A stretch of 64,000 nt of DNA from a virus. Each line of letters begins with the position of its first letter. Position 1 is the first letter of the stretch. The stretch lies in IMG/VR virus record IMGVR_UViG_3300049027_000111, positions 1 through 64,000 of that record; one strand, 5' to 3'. Under the pieces are notes generated by a model, which saw only the letters and a list, made by a program, of their open reading frames with translations, was not told where the DNA came from and searched no databases. Both the position numbers and the translations under genes were made by a program. Shown one piece after another: positions 39,925-47,875 of this stretch.

Positions 39925-40205
39925 GGGCGGCGGCTCCACAGCGGCGAGCGCCGCACGAGGTCGACGAGGAAGTCGTTGGGCGGCGGTGGGCTGGCGAGGA
40001 TGGCGAGCAGGCGGTCGAAGCTCTCGGGCGACAGCTCGAGCACGGCGTCCAGCGCGGCCCGGCGGCTCTTGCGGCGGAAGCGGCGCCAGTAGCCGGCCTT
40101 GATCCGGCGGCGCTCGCCCGCCCGCCAGCGCAGGATCCGCTTGGCGCGCCGGCTCAAGCCGTCCCACTCGTCGCCGCCACGCAACGGGATGCGGGTGAAG
40201 ATCAC
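39921..40205 (-). CDS. Hypothetical basic protein
   Basis: 94 residues from GTG in a GTGA overlap. Very Arg-rich (LSRRAKRILRWRAGERRRIK, RRFRRKSRRAALDAVLEL), suggesting nucleic-acid binding. C-terminal half is helical and ends in Pro-rich loops. Confidence 0.55.
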   Translation of the reverse strand: MIFTRIPLRGGDEWDGLSRRAKRILRWRAGERRRIKAGYWRRFRRKSRRAALDAVLELSPESFDRLLAILASPPPPNDFLVDLVRRSPLWSRRP

Positions 40206-40402
40206 GGCGTCCCTTCTTCCCCGGCCTTGAGCTCGGCGATCCGTTGCTTCTGGTCGGCTTGGAGCCTGTCGACGAGGCGGCCGGCGTGGCGCAGGCGCTC
40301 GTCGCCCGGCTCCTCCTGGAGGCGCTCGCGCAGGCGATCCTGGATGACAGCGATGATGTCGAGGATGTTGCGCTCGCGGATGAGCTCGTGGTCTTCGGTC
40401 AT
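40202..40402 (-). CDS. Hypothetical small coiled-coil protein
   Basis: 66 residues, ATGA overlap. Nearly all helix with Arg/Glu/Gln (LDIIAVIQDRLRERLQEEPG, RLVDRLQADQKQRIAELKAG). No other clue. Confidence 0.6.
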   Translation of the reverse strand: MTEDHELIRERNILDIIAVIQDRLRERLQEEPGDERLRHAGRLVDRLQADQKQRIAELKAGEEGTP

Positions 40403-40812
40403 GGGTTGCTCCGTGCCCGGGCGCGTTCGGCGACGACGTGGTCGTGGACCTTCCACAACAGGCCGGTGACGGTCTGCAGCCGCTCGAGCTCGGCAAGGAT
40501 GGCCCAGACGTCGCCGACCTTGAGCTTGACGGTCTCGTCGAGGAACTCGTCCGGCTTGCCGACCTCGGCCCAGATGCGGGTGAGGGCGATGTGGGCGCGG
40601 GAGGCGGCGCCGGTCGGGTCGAGGAGGTCCGGCACGGTCCTCAGGTTGGCGTCGACATAGGCCATGCCCTTCTCGCCGCCGCCGGCATCGGCCAGGGCGG
40701 CGTAGCAGACGGCGTCGCCGCCGCCGGCACGGTCCTCCATGTCCCGGGTGCTCATGCACAGCGCGATGCGGTTCGCGCTCTCGCGATGGCAAAAATGGCA
40801 GCGTTCGCTCAT
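40399..40812 (-). CDS. Hypothetical protein with N-terminal CxxC
   Basis: 137 residues. Begins MSERCHFCHRESANRIALCM, giving Cys-x-x-Cys-His and a third Cys, probably a small zinc site. The remainder is helical with ERLQTVTGLLWKVHDHVVAE. ATGA overlap with the membrane protein before it. Confidence 0.6.
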   Translation of the reverse strand: MSERCHFCHRESANRIALCMSTRDMEDRAGGGDAVCYAALADAGGGEKGMAYVDANLRTVPDLLDPTGAASRAHIALTRIWAEVGKPDEFLDETVKLKVGDVWAILAELERLQTVTGLLWKVHDHVVAERARARSNP

Positions 40813-40997
40813 GGCGCGGGCCTCTTGAGGGAGCTCCAGGTGGCGGCGATCAGCCAGCCGGCGATGGCGCCGTAGGTCATGCCGACGTGCAGCGGGGTGG
40901 CCCACGCCACGGCCAGGAGCGTGCCGGCCTGGGCGAGCATCAGGACGCCCAGGCCGACGCGGCGGGCGGCCTCCTCCTCGGCCTGCTCGGGCGTCAC
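40809..40997 (-). CDS. Small membrane protein, two helices
   Basis: 62 residues from GTG in a GTGA overlap. Acidic start (MTPEQAEEEAARR), then hydrophobic helices at about 17-33 and 39-54 with a short turn. Holin-like in size, but nothing else links it to lysis. Confidence 0.6.
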   Translation of the reverse strand: MTPEQAEEEAARRVGLGVLMLAQAGTLLAVAWATPLHVGMTYGAIAGWLIAATWSSLKRPAP

Positions 40998-41245
40998 GGC
41001 CAGACTTCCCGGGCGGCCCCGGCGTCGGCGTCGGTGAAGCCGTGCTCGTCCTCGAGCGCGGCGCGGGCGGCGCAGACCATGGTCCAGAGCATCCTCGGGT
41101 CGTCGATCGAGCCGATCAGCTCGACCTCGAACAGGTCGGGATCGTCCGGGGGCGCCAGGGCGACGAGATGGACGACGCCGTGGACGTGGCCGCGCTCCTG
41201 GAGCTGGCGCAGGTGCTCGAGAGCCTCAAGGTCGGCTGATGGCAT
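40994..41245 (-). CDS. Hypothetical acidic protein, first gene of minus operon
   Basis: 83 residues from ATG behind GGGAGG. LEALEHLRQLQERGHVHGVV, then DLFEVELIGSIDDPRMLWTM and an acidic tail. First of eight genes joined end to end by 4-base overlaps, so they form one transcript. No domain recognised. Confidence 0.6.
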   Translation of the reverse strand: MPSADLEALEHLRQLQERGHVHGVVHLVALAPPDDPDLFEVELIGSIDDPRMLWTMVCAARAALEDEHGFTDADAGAAREVWP

Positions 41246-41469
41246 GGGCGAACCTCCCTCTGGCGGGGTTGGAGCAGGTGTTTGGCGGTGAGGGCTGAGG
41301 CGGGCAGGAGGTTGCTCGCCGCTCAAGCGGGCGGGTTTTGTCCTCCTGAGAAGCGTGTGTTTCGGGGCATTAAGTTGCTCTCTTGGTGACCTCCGGTCTT
41401 TGGCACACCTAAATACGTCTTGTCGAGAGGAATTGCTGCGGAGCAGCAGCGGCGACGGAAGGGCCGGGG

Positions 41470-41682
41470 ATGGTAAGCACGCTGGTGTCGCTGCTGGTCG
41501 GCCTCTTGATCCTGGGCCTGATCCTGTGGGTGATCAGGTACGCGGTGGGGGCGCTTGGCCTGCCGCCGATCATCACGACCGTGGCCACCGTGATCGTCGC
41601 CATCGTGGCGATCCTATGGCTGGTGCAGGTGCTCCTGGGCGGGGTCGGCGGGCTGGACCTGCCGCTGCGGACGCTGCGGTGA
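41470..41682 (+). CDS. Thivi_2564-like small membrane protein
   Basis: 70 residues with two transmembrane helices (VGLLILGLILWVIRYAV and TVATVIVAIVAILWLVQVLL) joined by a GALGLPPII turn. This matches the Thivi_2564 family of small bacterial inner-membrane proteins of unknown role. GTGA coupling to the iron-permease-like gene. Confidence 0.7.
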   Translation: MVSTLVSLLVGLLILGLILWVIRYAVGALGLPPIITTVATVIVAIVAILWLVQVLLGGVGGLDLPLRTLR

Positions 41683-42026
41683 GCGCCTGGTTCGACCGGC
41701 TGGCGGCGGAAGTCTCCCGCTGGGCCGGCTCGGCCTGGGCGTGCGCCTTCGCGGTGGCGGTGGTGCTGGCATGGGCGGCGAGCGGCCCCTGGTTCGGCTG
41801 GTCCGACACCCATCAGCTGTACATAAATACCAGTACTACAATCTGCACGTTCATCATGGTTTTCTTGATTCAGAACACCACGAACCGCTCGACCGAGGCT
41901 CTGCAGATCAAGCTGGACGAGCTGCTGCGGGTGACCACGGCGCGGAATGAGCTCATGGACCTCGAGGACCGGCCGGAAGGCGAGCTCGAGGCGGCCAAGG
42001 CCGACGTGCGGCGCGCGCGGCGCTAA
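41679..42026 (+). CDS. Low-affinity iron permease family-like protein
   Basis: 115 residues. One or two transmembrane helices, with the family signature VLAWAASGPWFGWSDTHQLY, then ICTFIMVFLIQNTTNRSTEA and IKLDELLR. Bacterial members of this small family are annotated as low-affinity iron permease-like, though transport is not proven. Host-derived by its look. At 41816-41850 the DNA is AT-richer than around it. Confidence 0.75.
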   Translation: MSAWFDRLAAEVSRWAGSAWACAFAVAVVLAWAASGPWFGWSDTHQLYINTSTTICTFIMVFLIQNTTNRSTEALQIKLDELLRVTTARNELMDLEDRPEGELEAAKADVRRARR

Positions 42027-42355
42027 GCCTCCGCTGCTTCGTCCTGGACCAGCAGCCAGGTCCCGGCGTTGGAGACATAGCCGGCGCTCAGGGTGTCGCG
42101 CCACAGCTCGCCGTCGAGGCGCACCCGATCGCTCTGGTCGGTCGGGAAGGTGCCGGGCCTGGTGATCCAGCGGCCACCGTTGGCGCGCAGGATGCCGCTG
42201 ACCTTGCAGCGCTCCTCGCGGCGATCCTCGCGCTTGCTGCGAAAGATCAGCTCGCGGCCGACCTGCAGCGCGCGCAACGGGAAGGCCGGCAGCAGCCGCT
42301 CCTCCTGGTCCTCGGGCGCGGGCGGCTGGGGGGCAAGGCGAACGACCTTCGACAT
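42023..42355 (-). CDS. Hypothetical protein
   Basis: 110 residues. Begins VVRLAPQPPAPEDQEERLLP, has a beta-rich middle (GRELIFRSKREDRREERCKV) and ends AGTWLLVQDEAAEA. Overlaps the end of the iron-permease-like gene tail to tail by four bases. Unknown family. Confidence 0.5.
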   Translation of the reverse strand: MSKVVRLAPQPPAPEDQEERLLPAFPLRALQVGRELIFRSKREDRREERCKVSGILRANGGRWITRPGTFPTDQSDRVRLDGELWRDTLSAGYVSNAGTWLLVQDEAAEA

Positions 42356-42431
42356 GGCGGGCGGATCTCCTGACCTGAGGCTGGTTGGGAGCCTTTAAGA
42401 TGCCCGGGTCCGGGCGGCAAGAGGAGGAGCG

Positions 42432-45110
42432 ATGCCCCTGCAGCCCGATGACCCGCTGGCGCCGGAGGTCGACCGTCCGGGCATGGCCCTGCCGGCCGGG
42501 GAGGCCAGGGATCAGCTGACCGACGAGCAATTCCAGGGCACCGTGAAGGCGCTGGTGCAGCGGGCGCACGACTACGCCCAGGACGAGCTCCGCCCGGCGC
42601 TCGAGCACGCGTGGCACTACTTCAGGGGCGGCGTGGACGCGTTGCCGGCCAATCTCGTCGGCACGGATCCCAGCGGCCGGGAGCTGTTCGAGGGCAGCCA
42701 GGTCGTGGTCCGCGAATGCTGGGACAAGGTGCAGGCGATCGTGCCCGAGGTCGCCCGGGTGTTCTTGTCGAGCGACGAGGCGGTGGCGTTCCTGCCGCGC
42801 GGCCCGGAGGACGAGGACGCGGCCGAGCAGGCGACCGACGTCGTCAACCACCTGTTCCGGATCGAGAACGACGGCGAGGATCAGCTGCTCACCAGCCTTT
42901 ACGACTGGTCCGTCAAGGCCACGGTCTGGAAGGTCTACCGCGAGGTCGAGGAGCGGGTCGAGACCTCGCAGTTCGAGGGCATCTCCGAGCTTGCGATCCA
43001 GAGCCTGGTCGAGCAGGCGCAGGCCGAGGGCTCGGAGGTGGTCGAGCTGATCGCCGAGGAGACCATGGCCCCGGCGCGGGTGGATGTGCCCCGGCCGCCG
43101 CCGATGCAGGGGCCGCCCGGAAATCTGGGGCCGCCTTCGCCCGAGATGCCGCCCGAGATGGCCGGAGCCATGCCGGGCGCTCCGCCACCCGGCCCGGAGG
43201 GTGCCCCGCCTGGTGTGCCCGCGGGACCGCCAGCCGGGCCGGGACCGGCGGGCATGCAGCCGCCGCCGCCGCCACCGGACCCGTTCCAGCAGGCCTTGCA
43301 TCAGGCGCTCGGCATGGAGCCGCCCCTGGTGCCGGTCTCGGTGCCGTTGGCCAGCTTCAAGGGCCGGATCACCCGGCTGCAGCGCAGCAGCAGGATCCGC
43401 TGCGAGTGCCTGCCGCCGGAAGAGCTTTTGATCGATCCGGACGCCCGGGACGGCTCGCCGCCGCTGATCATCGGCAGCGACCGGTACCTCACGGTTTCCG
43501 ACCTCGTCGCCATGGGCATCGAGATGGAGACGGCGCTCGAGCACGCGGGCGTGCGGCCGGACGATTACAGCGGCGTGCGGTTGGCGCGCACGCAGCGCAC
43601 GGGAACCGCCGCCGCGTTGGCGCCCGGAACCGAGGATCGCTCGCTCGAGTACGTGCGGGTGGTCGAGGCCCTGGTGAGCATCGACAGCGACGGCGACGGG
43701 GTCACCGAGCGGCATCGGGTCTTGTGCCTCGGCGAGGGCTTCGAGCTGGTCTCCGTGACCCCCGGAGACGACTGCGAGTACATCGTCGCCAGCCCCTTCC
43801 GCCTGCCGCACGAGCCCGTGGGTCGCGGCATCGTCGAGGAGCTCACCGACCTGCAGGACGTCAAGACGTCCTTGGTCAGGGACTGGTTGAACAATTTCCG
43901 CAGGTCGAATCATCCTCGCGAGATCCTTCCATCCGAGGACATCGATGCCTACACCGACCTGAAAAGCTGGTTCGGCGGCCCGATCCGCGCGATGCGGCCG
44001 GAGGCCCTGGGCTGGCATCAGGTGCCGATGGTCGCCGACAAGGCGATGCCGCTCTTGCAAATGTTCGATCAGATCGCCGCGATGCGCACGGGGATTGATG
44101 CCGCTGGCGCCGGGCTCAACCCAGACGTGCTAAAGGGCCAGACCGCGGCGGGCGCCTCGGCGATCGTGTCCGCGCCGCAGAGCCGCATGGAGTTCCTGGT
44201 CCGCGAGTACGCGGTCCGCTGCATGCGGCCGTTGTTCAAGGCGTTGCTGCGGCTGACGGTGCAGTTCCCGGACCGGGCGAAGGTGATCCGGCTTAGGAAC
44301 CGTTGGGTGGAATGCGATCCCCAAGCCTGGTCCGCGTCCTACGATTGCGAGCCGCGCGTCGGGCTGGGGACCGGGACCAAAGGCGAGCGCTTGCAGGCGC
44401 TGATGAGCATCGTCCAGCAGCAGCAGATGCTGATGCAGATCGGCAGCCCGCTGGTGACGCCGACCGAGCTTCGGAACAGCCTGGTGGAGATGTGCACGCT
44501 GTCGGGCCGGCGCGATGCCAGCCGCTACTTCCGCGACGTGACCGACGAGGAGCTGGCGATGCACGCGCAGCAGCAGCAGGCGGCGCAGCAGCAGGCGCTC
44601 CAGGCGGCGGCGCAGGCCGAGGCGATGAAGGAGGCTGCCAAGGCGCAGGCCACGGCTCAAGCGAAAGGTCAGGTCGACCTGCAGAAGGCCCAGCTCGATA
44701 ACGCCTTGGCCGAGAAGGCTCAAGCGGCGCAGCTGGACAGCGACATGCGGCAGTTCCAGCTCAAGCAGGCGGCCGAGGAGCGCCGCGCCGTCCAGGACCA
44801 GGAGGCGCAGCGGCAGGCGGCCGAGCTTGCCGCCGCGATCGAGCGCGAGAAGCAGGAGGTGGCCCGGGAATCGGCCCGCATCAAGGCCGAGCAGGACGCC
44901 GCTGCGCAACGTTACGCGGCCGAGCTCAAGGCCGCCACCGACCGCGAGCAGACCGAGGCGACCCTGAAGGCGAAGATGGCCGAGCTTGAGATGCGGCGCA
45001 GCATCCGGCTCGAGGAGCTGGCGCAGGAGGCCGAGCTCGAGCGGCTGAAGATGAGGACCAAGGCCCGCGACGGTCAGGGTGATGTGCCGGCGTCCGAGAA
45101 CCCGGCCTAG
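42432..45110 (+). CDS. Portal protein
   Basis: 892 residues, ATG behind AGAGGAGGAG. The core is that of a podovirus-type portal: RELFEGSQVVVRECWDKVQA, VADKAMPLLQMFDQIAAMRT, GIDAAGAGLNPDVLKGQTAA, SRMEFLVREYAVRCMRPLFK. A Pro/Gly-rich insert fills about residues 218-283. After the core, residues 700-885 are a long Gln/Ala/Glu coiled coil, probably the portal barrel. First gene of the structural block. Confidence 0.85.
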   Translation: MPLQPDDPLAPEVDRPGMALPAGEARDQLTDEQFQGTVKALVQRAHDYAQDELRPALEHAWHYFRGGVDALPANLVGTDPSGRELFEGSQVVVRECWDKVQAIVPEVARVFLSSDEAVAFLPRGPEDEDAAEQATDVVNHLFRIENDGEDQLLTSLYDWSVKATVWKVYREVEERVETSQFEGISELAIQSLVEQAQAEGSEVVELIAEETMAPARVDVPRPPPMQGPPGNLGPPSPEMPPEMAGAMPGAPPPGPEGAPPGVPAGPPAGPGPAGMQPPPPPPDPFQQALHQALGMEPPLVPVSVPLASFKGRITRLQRSSRIRCECLPPEELLIDPDARDGSPPLIIGSDRYLTVSDLVAMGIEMETALEHAGVRPDDYSGVRLARTQRTGTAAALAPGTEDRSLEYVRVVEALVSIDSDGDGVTERHRVLCLGEGFELVSVTPGDDCEYIVASPFRLPHEPVGRGIVEELTDLQDVKTSLVRDWLNNFRRSNHPREILPSEDIDAYTDLKSWFGGPIRAMRPEALGWHQVPMVADKAMPLLQMFDQIAAMRTGIDAAGAGLNPDVLKGQTAAGASAIVSAPQSRMEFLVREYAVRCMRPLFKALLRLTVQFPDRAKVIRLRNRWVECDPQAWSASYDCEPRVGLGTGTKGERLQALMSIVQQQQMLMQIGSPLVTPTELRNSLVEMCTLSGRRDASRYFRDVTDEELAMHAQQQQAAQQQALQAAAQAEAMKEAAKAQATAQAKGQVDLQKAQLDNALAEKAQAAQLDSDMRQFQLKQAAEERRAVQDQEAQRQAAELAAAIEREKQEVARESARIKAEQDAAAQRYAAELKAATDREQTEATLKAKMAELEMRRSIRLEELAQEAELERLKMRTKARDGQGDVPASENPA

Positions 45111-45592
45111 GCGGGCTCGACGAGCTCGAGCCGGGCCACGGCCTGCTTGCGCTCGTCGAGCGGCCCGATCCAATTGATTTGCGGGTGGACGCAGAAGCGG
45201 CCGTGCCCGAGGCGGATCAGGGCGCCGATCTCCGCGAGCCGGTTCATGGCGCGGCTGACTTCGGCGACCGTGGTGTTGGCGTCGTCGGCGATCTGCTCGC
45301 GCGAGGCCCTGATCTCGCGGCCGGCGCCGAACTCGGCGTAGGTCAGCGCGATGTTCCAGACGGCGATCGTGGCTCTCGGGCGCTCGCCGCGGGTGATCCG
45401 GCGGATGATCTCGCGGTGGCTGGTGGGGTTGGTCATGAAATACGCCCAGGGATCCGGTTCGACGTTCAACAGCAGCTCATTGAGCGCCGTCCGGACCCCC
45501 GGCGTCAAGCTGGCGTTAAGTAGGACCAACCGCAAAGCGCCCGCAAGTTGATCCCGGTCGCGACGGACGAGGCGTCGGATCTGGGCGGTCAT
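45107..45592 (-). CDS. Winged-helix regulator, RepL/Crp-like HTH
   Basis: 161 residues from ATG (MTAQIRRLVR). The C-terminal half has a winged helix: ASREQIADDANTTVAEVSRA, MNRLAEIGALIRLGHGRFCV, HPQINWIG, as in RepL-type plasmid proteins and Crp-type HTHs. The N-terminal half is helical. Runs against the portal gene and diverges from the small gene at 45751; a large palindrome lies in its upstream region and is probably its own operator. Confidence 0.65.
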   Translation of the reverse strand: MTAQIRRLVRRDRDQLAGALRLVLLNASLTPGVRTALNELLLNVEPDPWAYFMTNPTSHREIIRRITRGERPRATIAVWNIALTYAEFGAGREIRASREQIADDANTTVAEVSRAMNRLAEIGALIRLGHGRFCVHPQINWIGPLDERKQAVARLELVEPA

Positions 45593-45639
45593 TGACGTGT
45601 CGCTCCCTGTGGAGAAGCTGTTGGCGGGTTGTTCCCGGA

Positions 45640-45676
45640 GTGCCACCCCTGACACTTTTAATGTCAGCGGCGGCAC
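45640..45676. promoter_or_regulatory. Nested palindromic operator
   Basis: GTGCC-N5-TGACA-N7-TGTCA-N5-GGCAC, every arm symmetric about base 45658. It sits between the divergent winged-helix gene (ends of start at 45592) and the plus-strand gene at 45751. Size and symmetry fit a dimeric HTH protein. Confidence 0.65.
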
Positions 45677-45750
45677 TTTGGCGCAAGCCCATATAAGGAA
45701 GAATAAGATCTAAGAATCTTGAGGAGCCCCCCCGGCCTGTGGAGAACCCT

Positions 45751-45972
45751 ATGCCGACCGGAAAAGAGGCCTTCCAAGACGGGTCGTGCTCCGGCGAGCC
45801 GCGGCGGATCCTCGTCAAGGGCACGGAACACGTGCTCATCGACCGCTTCGACCTCCCCCGCATCAACGACCTGATCCAGGTCGACAACCTCACCACCGGC
45901 CGACGGCAGCTCGAGGCCGACGACTGGCCGTTCGAGGGCTTCATGGACCTGCCGATGGAGGTGCGGCGCTAG
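45751..45972 (+). CDS. Hypothetical small protein
   Basis: 73 residues from ATG behind GGAGAA; a GTG at 45739 is possible. ILVKGTEHVLIDRFDLPRIN and GRRQLEADDWPFEGFMDLPM, mixed alpha/beta. No family recognised. Leads into the structural genes. Confidence 0.55.
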   Translation: MPTGKEAFQDGSCSGEPRRILVKGTEHVLIDRFDLPRINDLIQVDNLTTGRRQLEADDWPFEGFMDLPMEVRR

Positions 45973-46027
45973 GGCGCCGGCCTGATCCGCGGCCTTTCTC
46001 AACGCCACCGCAGCCTGGAGATGGGCC

Positions 46028-46750
46028 ATGGCCAGTCCCGTTGTCGGCGTCCGCTCCTATCTCGCCAACCTGTTCGCCGGGGCCACGCGCGTCTCGACCG
46101 GGGCCAGCGGCGACGAGATCGTCGTCTTCCGCCGCGCCCGGCGCAACAAGCCCGTCGCGTACCGGATCCTGGCCAGCTCGTACGGCCTGGGTGCCAGCGG
46201 CAACCAGAGCATCAGCGGCAACCTCGCCGTCACCGGCACGTCCACCCTGACCGGCAACGTCACGGCGGGCGGCACGCTGGCCGTGACCGGCACCTCGGCG
46301 CACACCGGCAACGCCACGTTCGCCGGGACCCTGGCCGTGACCGGCACCTCGACGCTGACCGGCGCCGTCACCACCGGCGGCACGATCACCAGCCAGAGCT
46401 CCCTGGTCGTGACCAAGGCCAGCCGGCGCACGGACGCGGCGTTCCTGGCGCTGACCGACGCCGCGACGATCGCGGTCGACATGAGCGCGTCGTGGAATTT
46501 TGCCGTGACCCTGGGCGACAATAGAACCTTGGGCACGCCGACCGGCCTGCACGAGGGCCAGAGCGGCTGGATCCGGGTCACCCAGGACGGCGCCGGCAGC
46601 AGGACGCTGGCCTACAGCGCCGCCTGGACCTTCGGCATCGCCGGGGCGCCGACGCTCTCGACCGCCGCCGGCAAGGTCGACCTCATCCACTACGTCGTGA
46701 CCGACGCGGCGACGCCCGTGATCCATGCCGTGTTCCACAAGGCCGCCTGA
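46028..46750 (+). CDS. Virion/tail protein with beta repeats
   Basis: 240 residues behind GGAG. Residues 60-120 are degenerate repeats of LAVTGTSTLTGNVTAGGT type, about 11-12 residues each, as in beta-helical fibre shafts. The C-terminal half (GLHEGQSGWIRVTQDGAGSR) has the sandwich-like pattern seen in phage fibre ends. Probably a fibre or head decoration. Confidence 0.65.
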   Translation: MASPVVGVRSYLANLFAGATRVSTGASGDEIVVFRRARRNKPVAYRILASSYGLGASGNQSISGNLAVTGTSTLTGNVTAGGTLAVTGTSAHTGNATFAGTLAVTGTSTLTGAVTTGGTITSQSSLVVTKASRRTDAAFLALTDAATIAVDMSASWNFAVTLGDNRTLGTPTGLHEGQSGWIRVTQDGAGSRTLAYSAAWTFGIAGAPTLSTAAGKVDLIHYVVTDAATPVIHAVFHKAA

Positions 46751-46777
46751 GCACCGGGCAACGGCGGGGAGCTGCTG

Positions 46778-47875
46778 ATGGCGACCACGAACCAGCTTTG
46801 GGGCTTGGACGAGCCCGAGCCGGTCGATCCGGGCGCGCCGGGCATCGGCGGGCGCCTGGCGGAGCTCGTGCGCTACCTGCGCGGCGACGGTCCGGGCGTG
46901 CTCGACCAGATGACCGCCCAGCGCCAGCTCCTGCGCCAAAAGCTGGCCGGCGGGATGACCTATGCCGAGACCATGCGCGACCCGGAGCTCACCAACCTCG
47001 GCCTGGGGATCGCGAGCAACTTTGCCGGCGCCAGCATGCCGATGGCCACCCGCGGCATGACCCTGCCGCAGATGTGGCCGCTGCGCGAGGCGCCGGTCCC
47101 GGGCCTGACCAAGGGACCGGAGATGGCCAACCCGGTCACGCAGGCCTCGCAGGAGGCCTACAAGGCCCGCGCCGGCATCGCCAAGCCGCCGCTCGAGGGC
47201 AAGCTGCCGATGCCTGAGGACTATCTCCGGCGGGTCGCTGACCACATGGACGAGGCGCCGCACGCGCCGACCGATCCGGACGTGGCCGCCAGCTACCGGG
47301 CCATGATCGGCGAGACTGGCAAGCAGTTCGAGGCCTTGAAGGAAGCCGGCGTCCGCTTCGTCCCGTTCACGGGCAAGGGCGAGCCCTACGCCAGCTCCGC
47401 CCAGATGGCCGAGGATGTCGCCAAGAACAAGCGGCTGTATTTTCTGAAGACCGAGAACGCCTACGGCTCGGGGCAGAACCCATCCAACAACCCGATGCTC
47501 GGCGCCACCAAGTACCACGACCTCGAGGGCAACCCGATGGTCGCCAACGACCTGTTCCGGGTGATCCACGACTATTACGGTCACACGCCGCACGGCTTCC
47601 GCTTCGGCGGGCCGGGCGAATACAACGCCTTTCATGAGCACGCCAGAATGTTCAGCGACGAGGCGGTGCCGGCGCTGGCTTCGGAGACGCTCGGCCAGAA
47701 CGCTTGGGTGAACTTCGGCAAGCATTTGCGCCGCGCCGACGGCTCGATCCCGAAGCCGGGCGACGTCGACTACGTGCCGCTGACCGAGCGCCCGTTCTCG
47801 GACCAGAAGATGGTCAAGATGCCCTGGGACCTGCTCAACGCCGACCCGGCCCGCGGCATCGGTCTGGGCCGCTGA
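46778..47875 (+). CDS. Ejection-cluster protein with HDYYGH...HEH domain
   Basis: 365 residues. The C-terminal half carries VIHDYYGHTPHGF with His264, then GEYNAFHEHARMFSDEAVPA with His286, and SETLGQNAWVNFG; this block is found in many phage virion and polyvalent proteins and may be a metal-dependent hydrolase, though activity is unproven. The protein ends RGIGLGR, a tag shared with the next gene. TGATG overlap with that gene. Probably ejected with the DNA. Confidence 0.6.
   Translation: MATTNQLWGLDEPEPVDPGAPGIGGRLAELVRYLRGDGPGVLDQMTAQRQLLRQKLAGGMTYAETMRDPELTNLGLGIASNFAGASMPMATRGMTLPQMWPLREAPVPGLTKGPEMANPVTQASQEAYKARAGIAKPPLEGKLPMPEDYLRRVADHMDEAPHAPTDPDVAASYRAMIGETGKQFEALKEAGVRFVPFTGKGEPYASSAQMAEDVAKNKRLYFLKTENAYGSGQNPSNNPMLGATKYHDLEGNPMVANDLFRVIHDYYGHTPHGFRFGGPGEYNAFHEHARMFSDEAVPALASETLGQNAWVNFGKHLRRADGSIPKPGDVDYVPLTERPFSDQKMVKMPWDLLNADPARGIGLGR

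Noticed and set aside
41409-44060. 883-codon minus-strand frame opposite the portal gene
   Set aside because: Antisense of a well-supported portal gene; a common by-product of high GC content, with His/Arg/Gly-rich translation.
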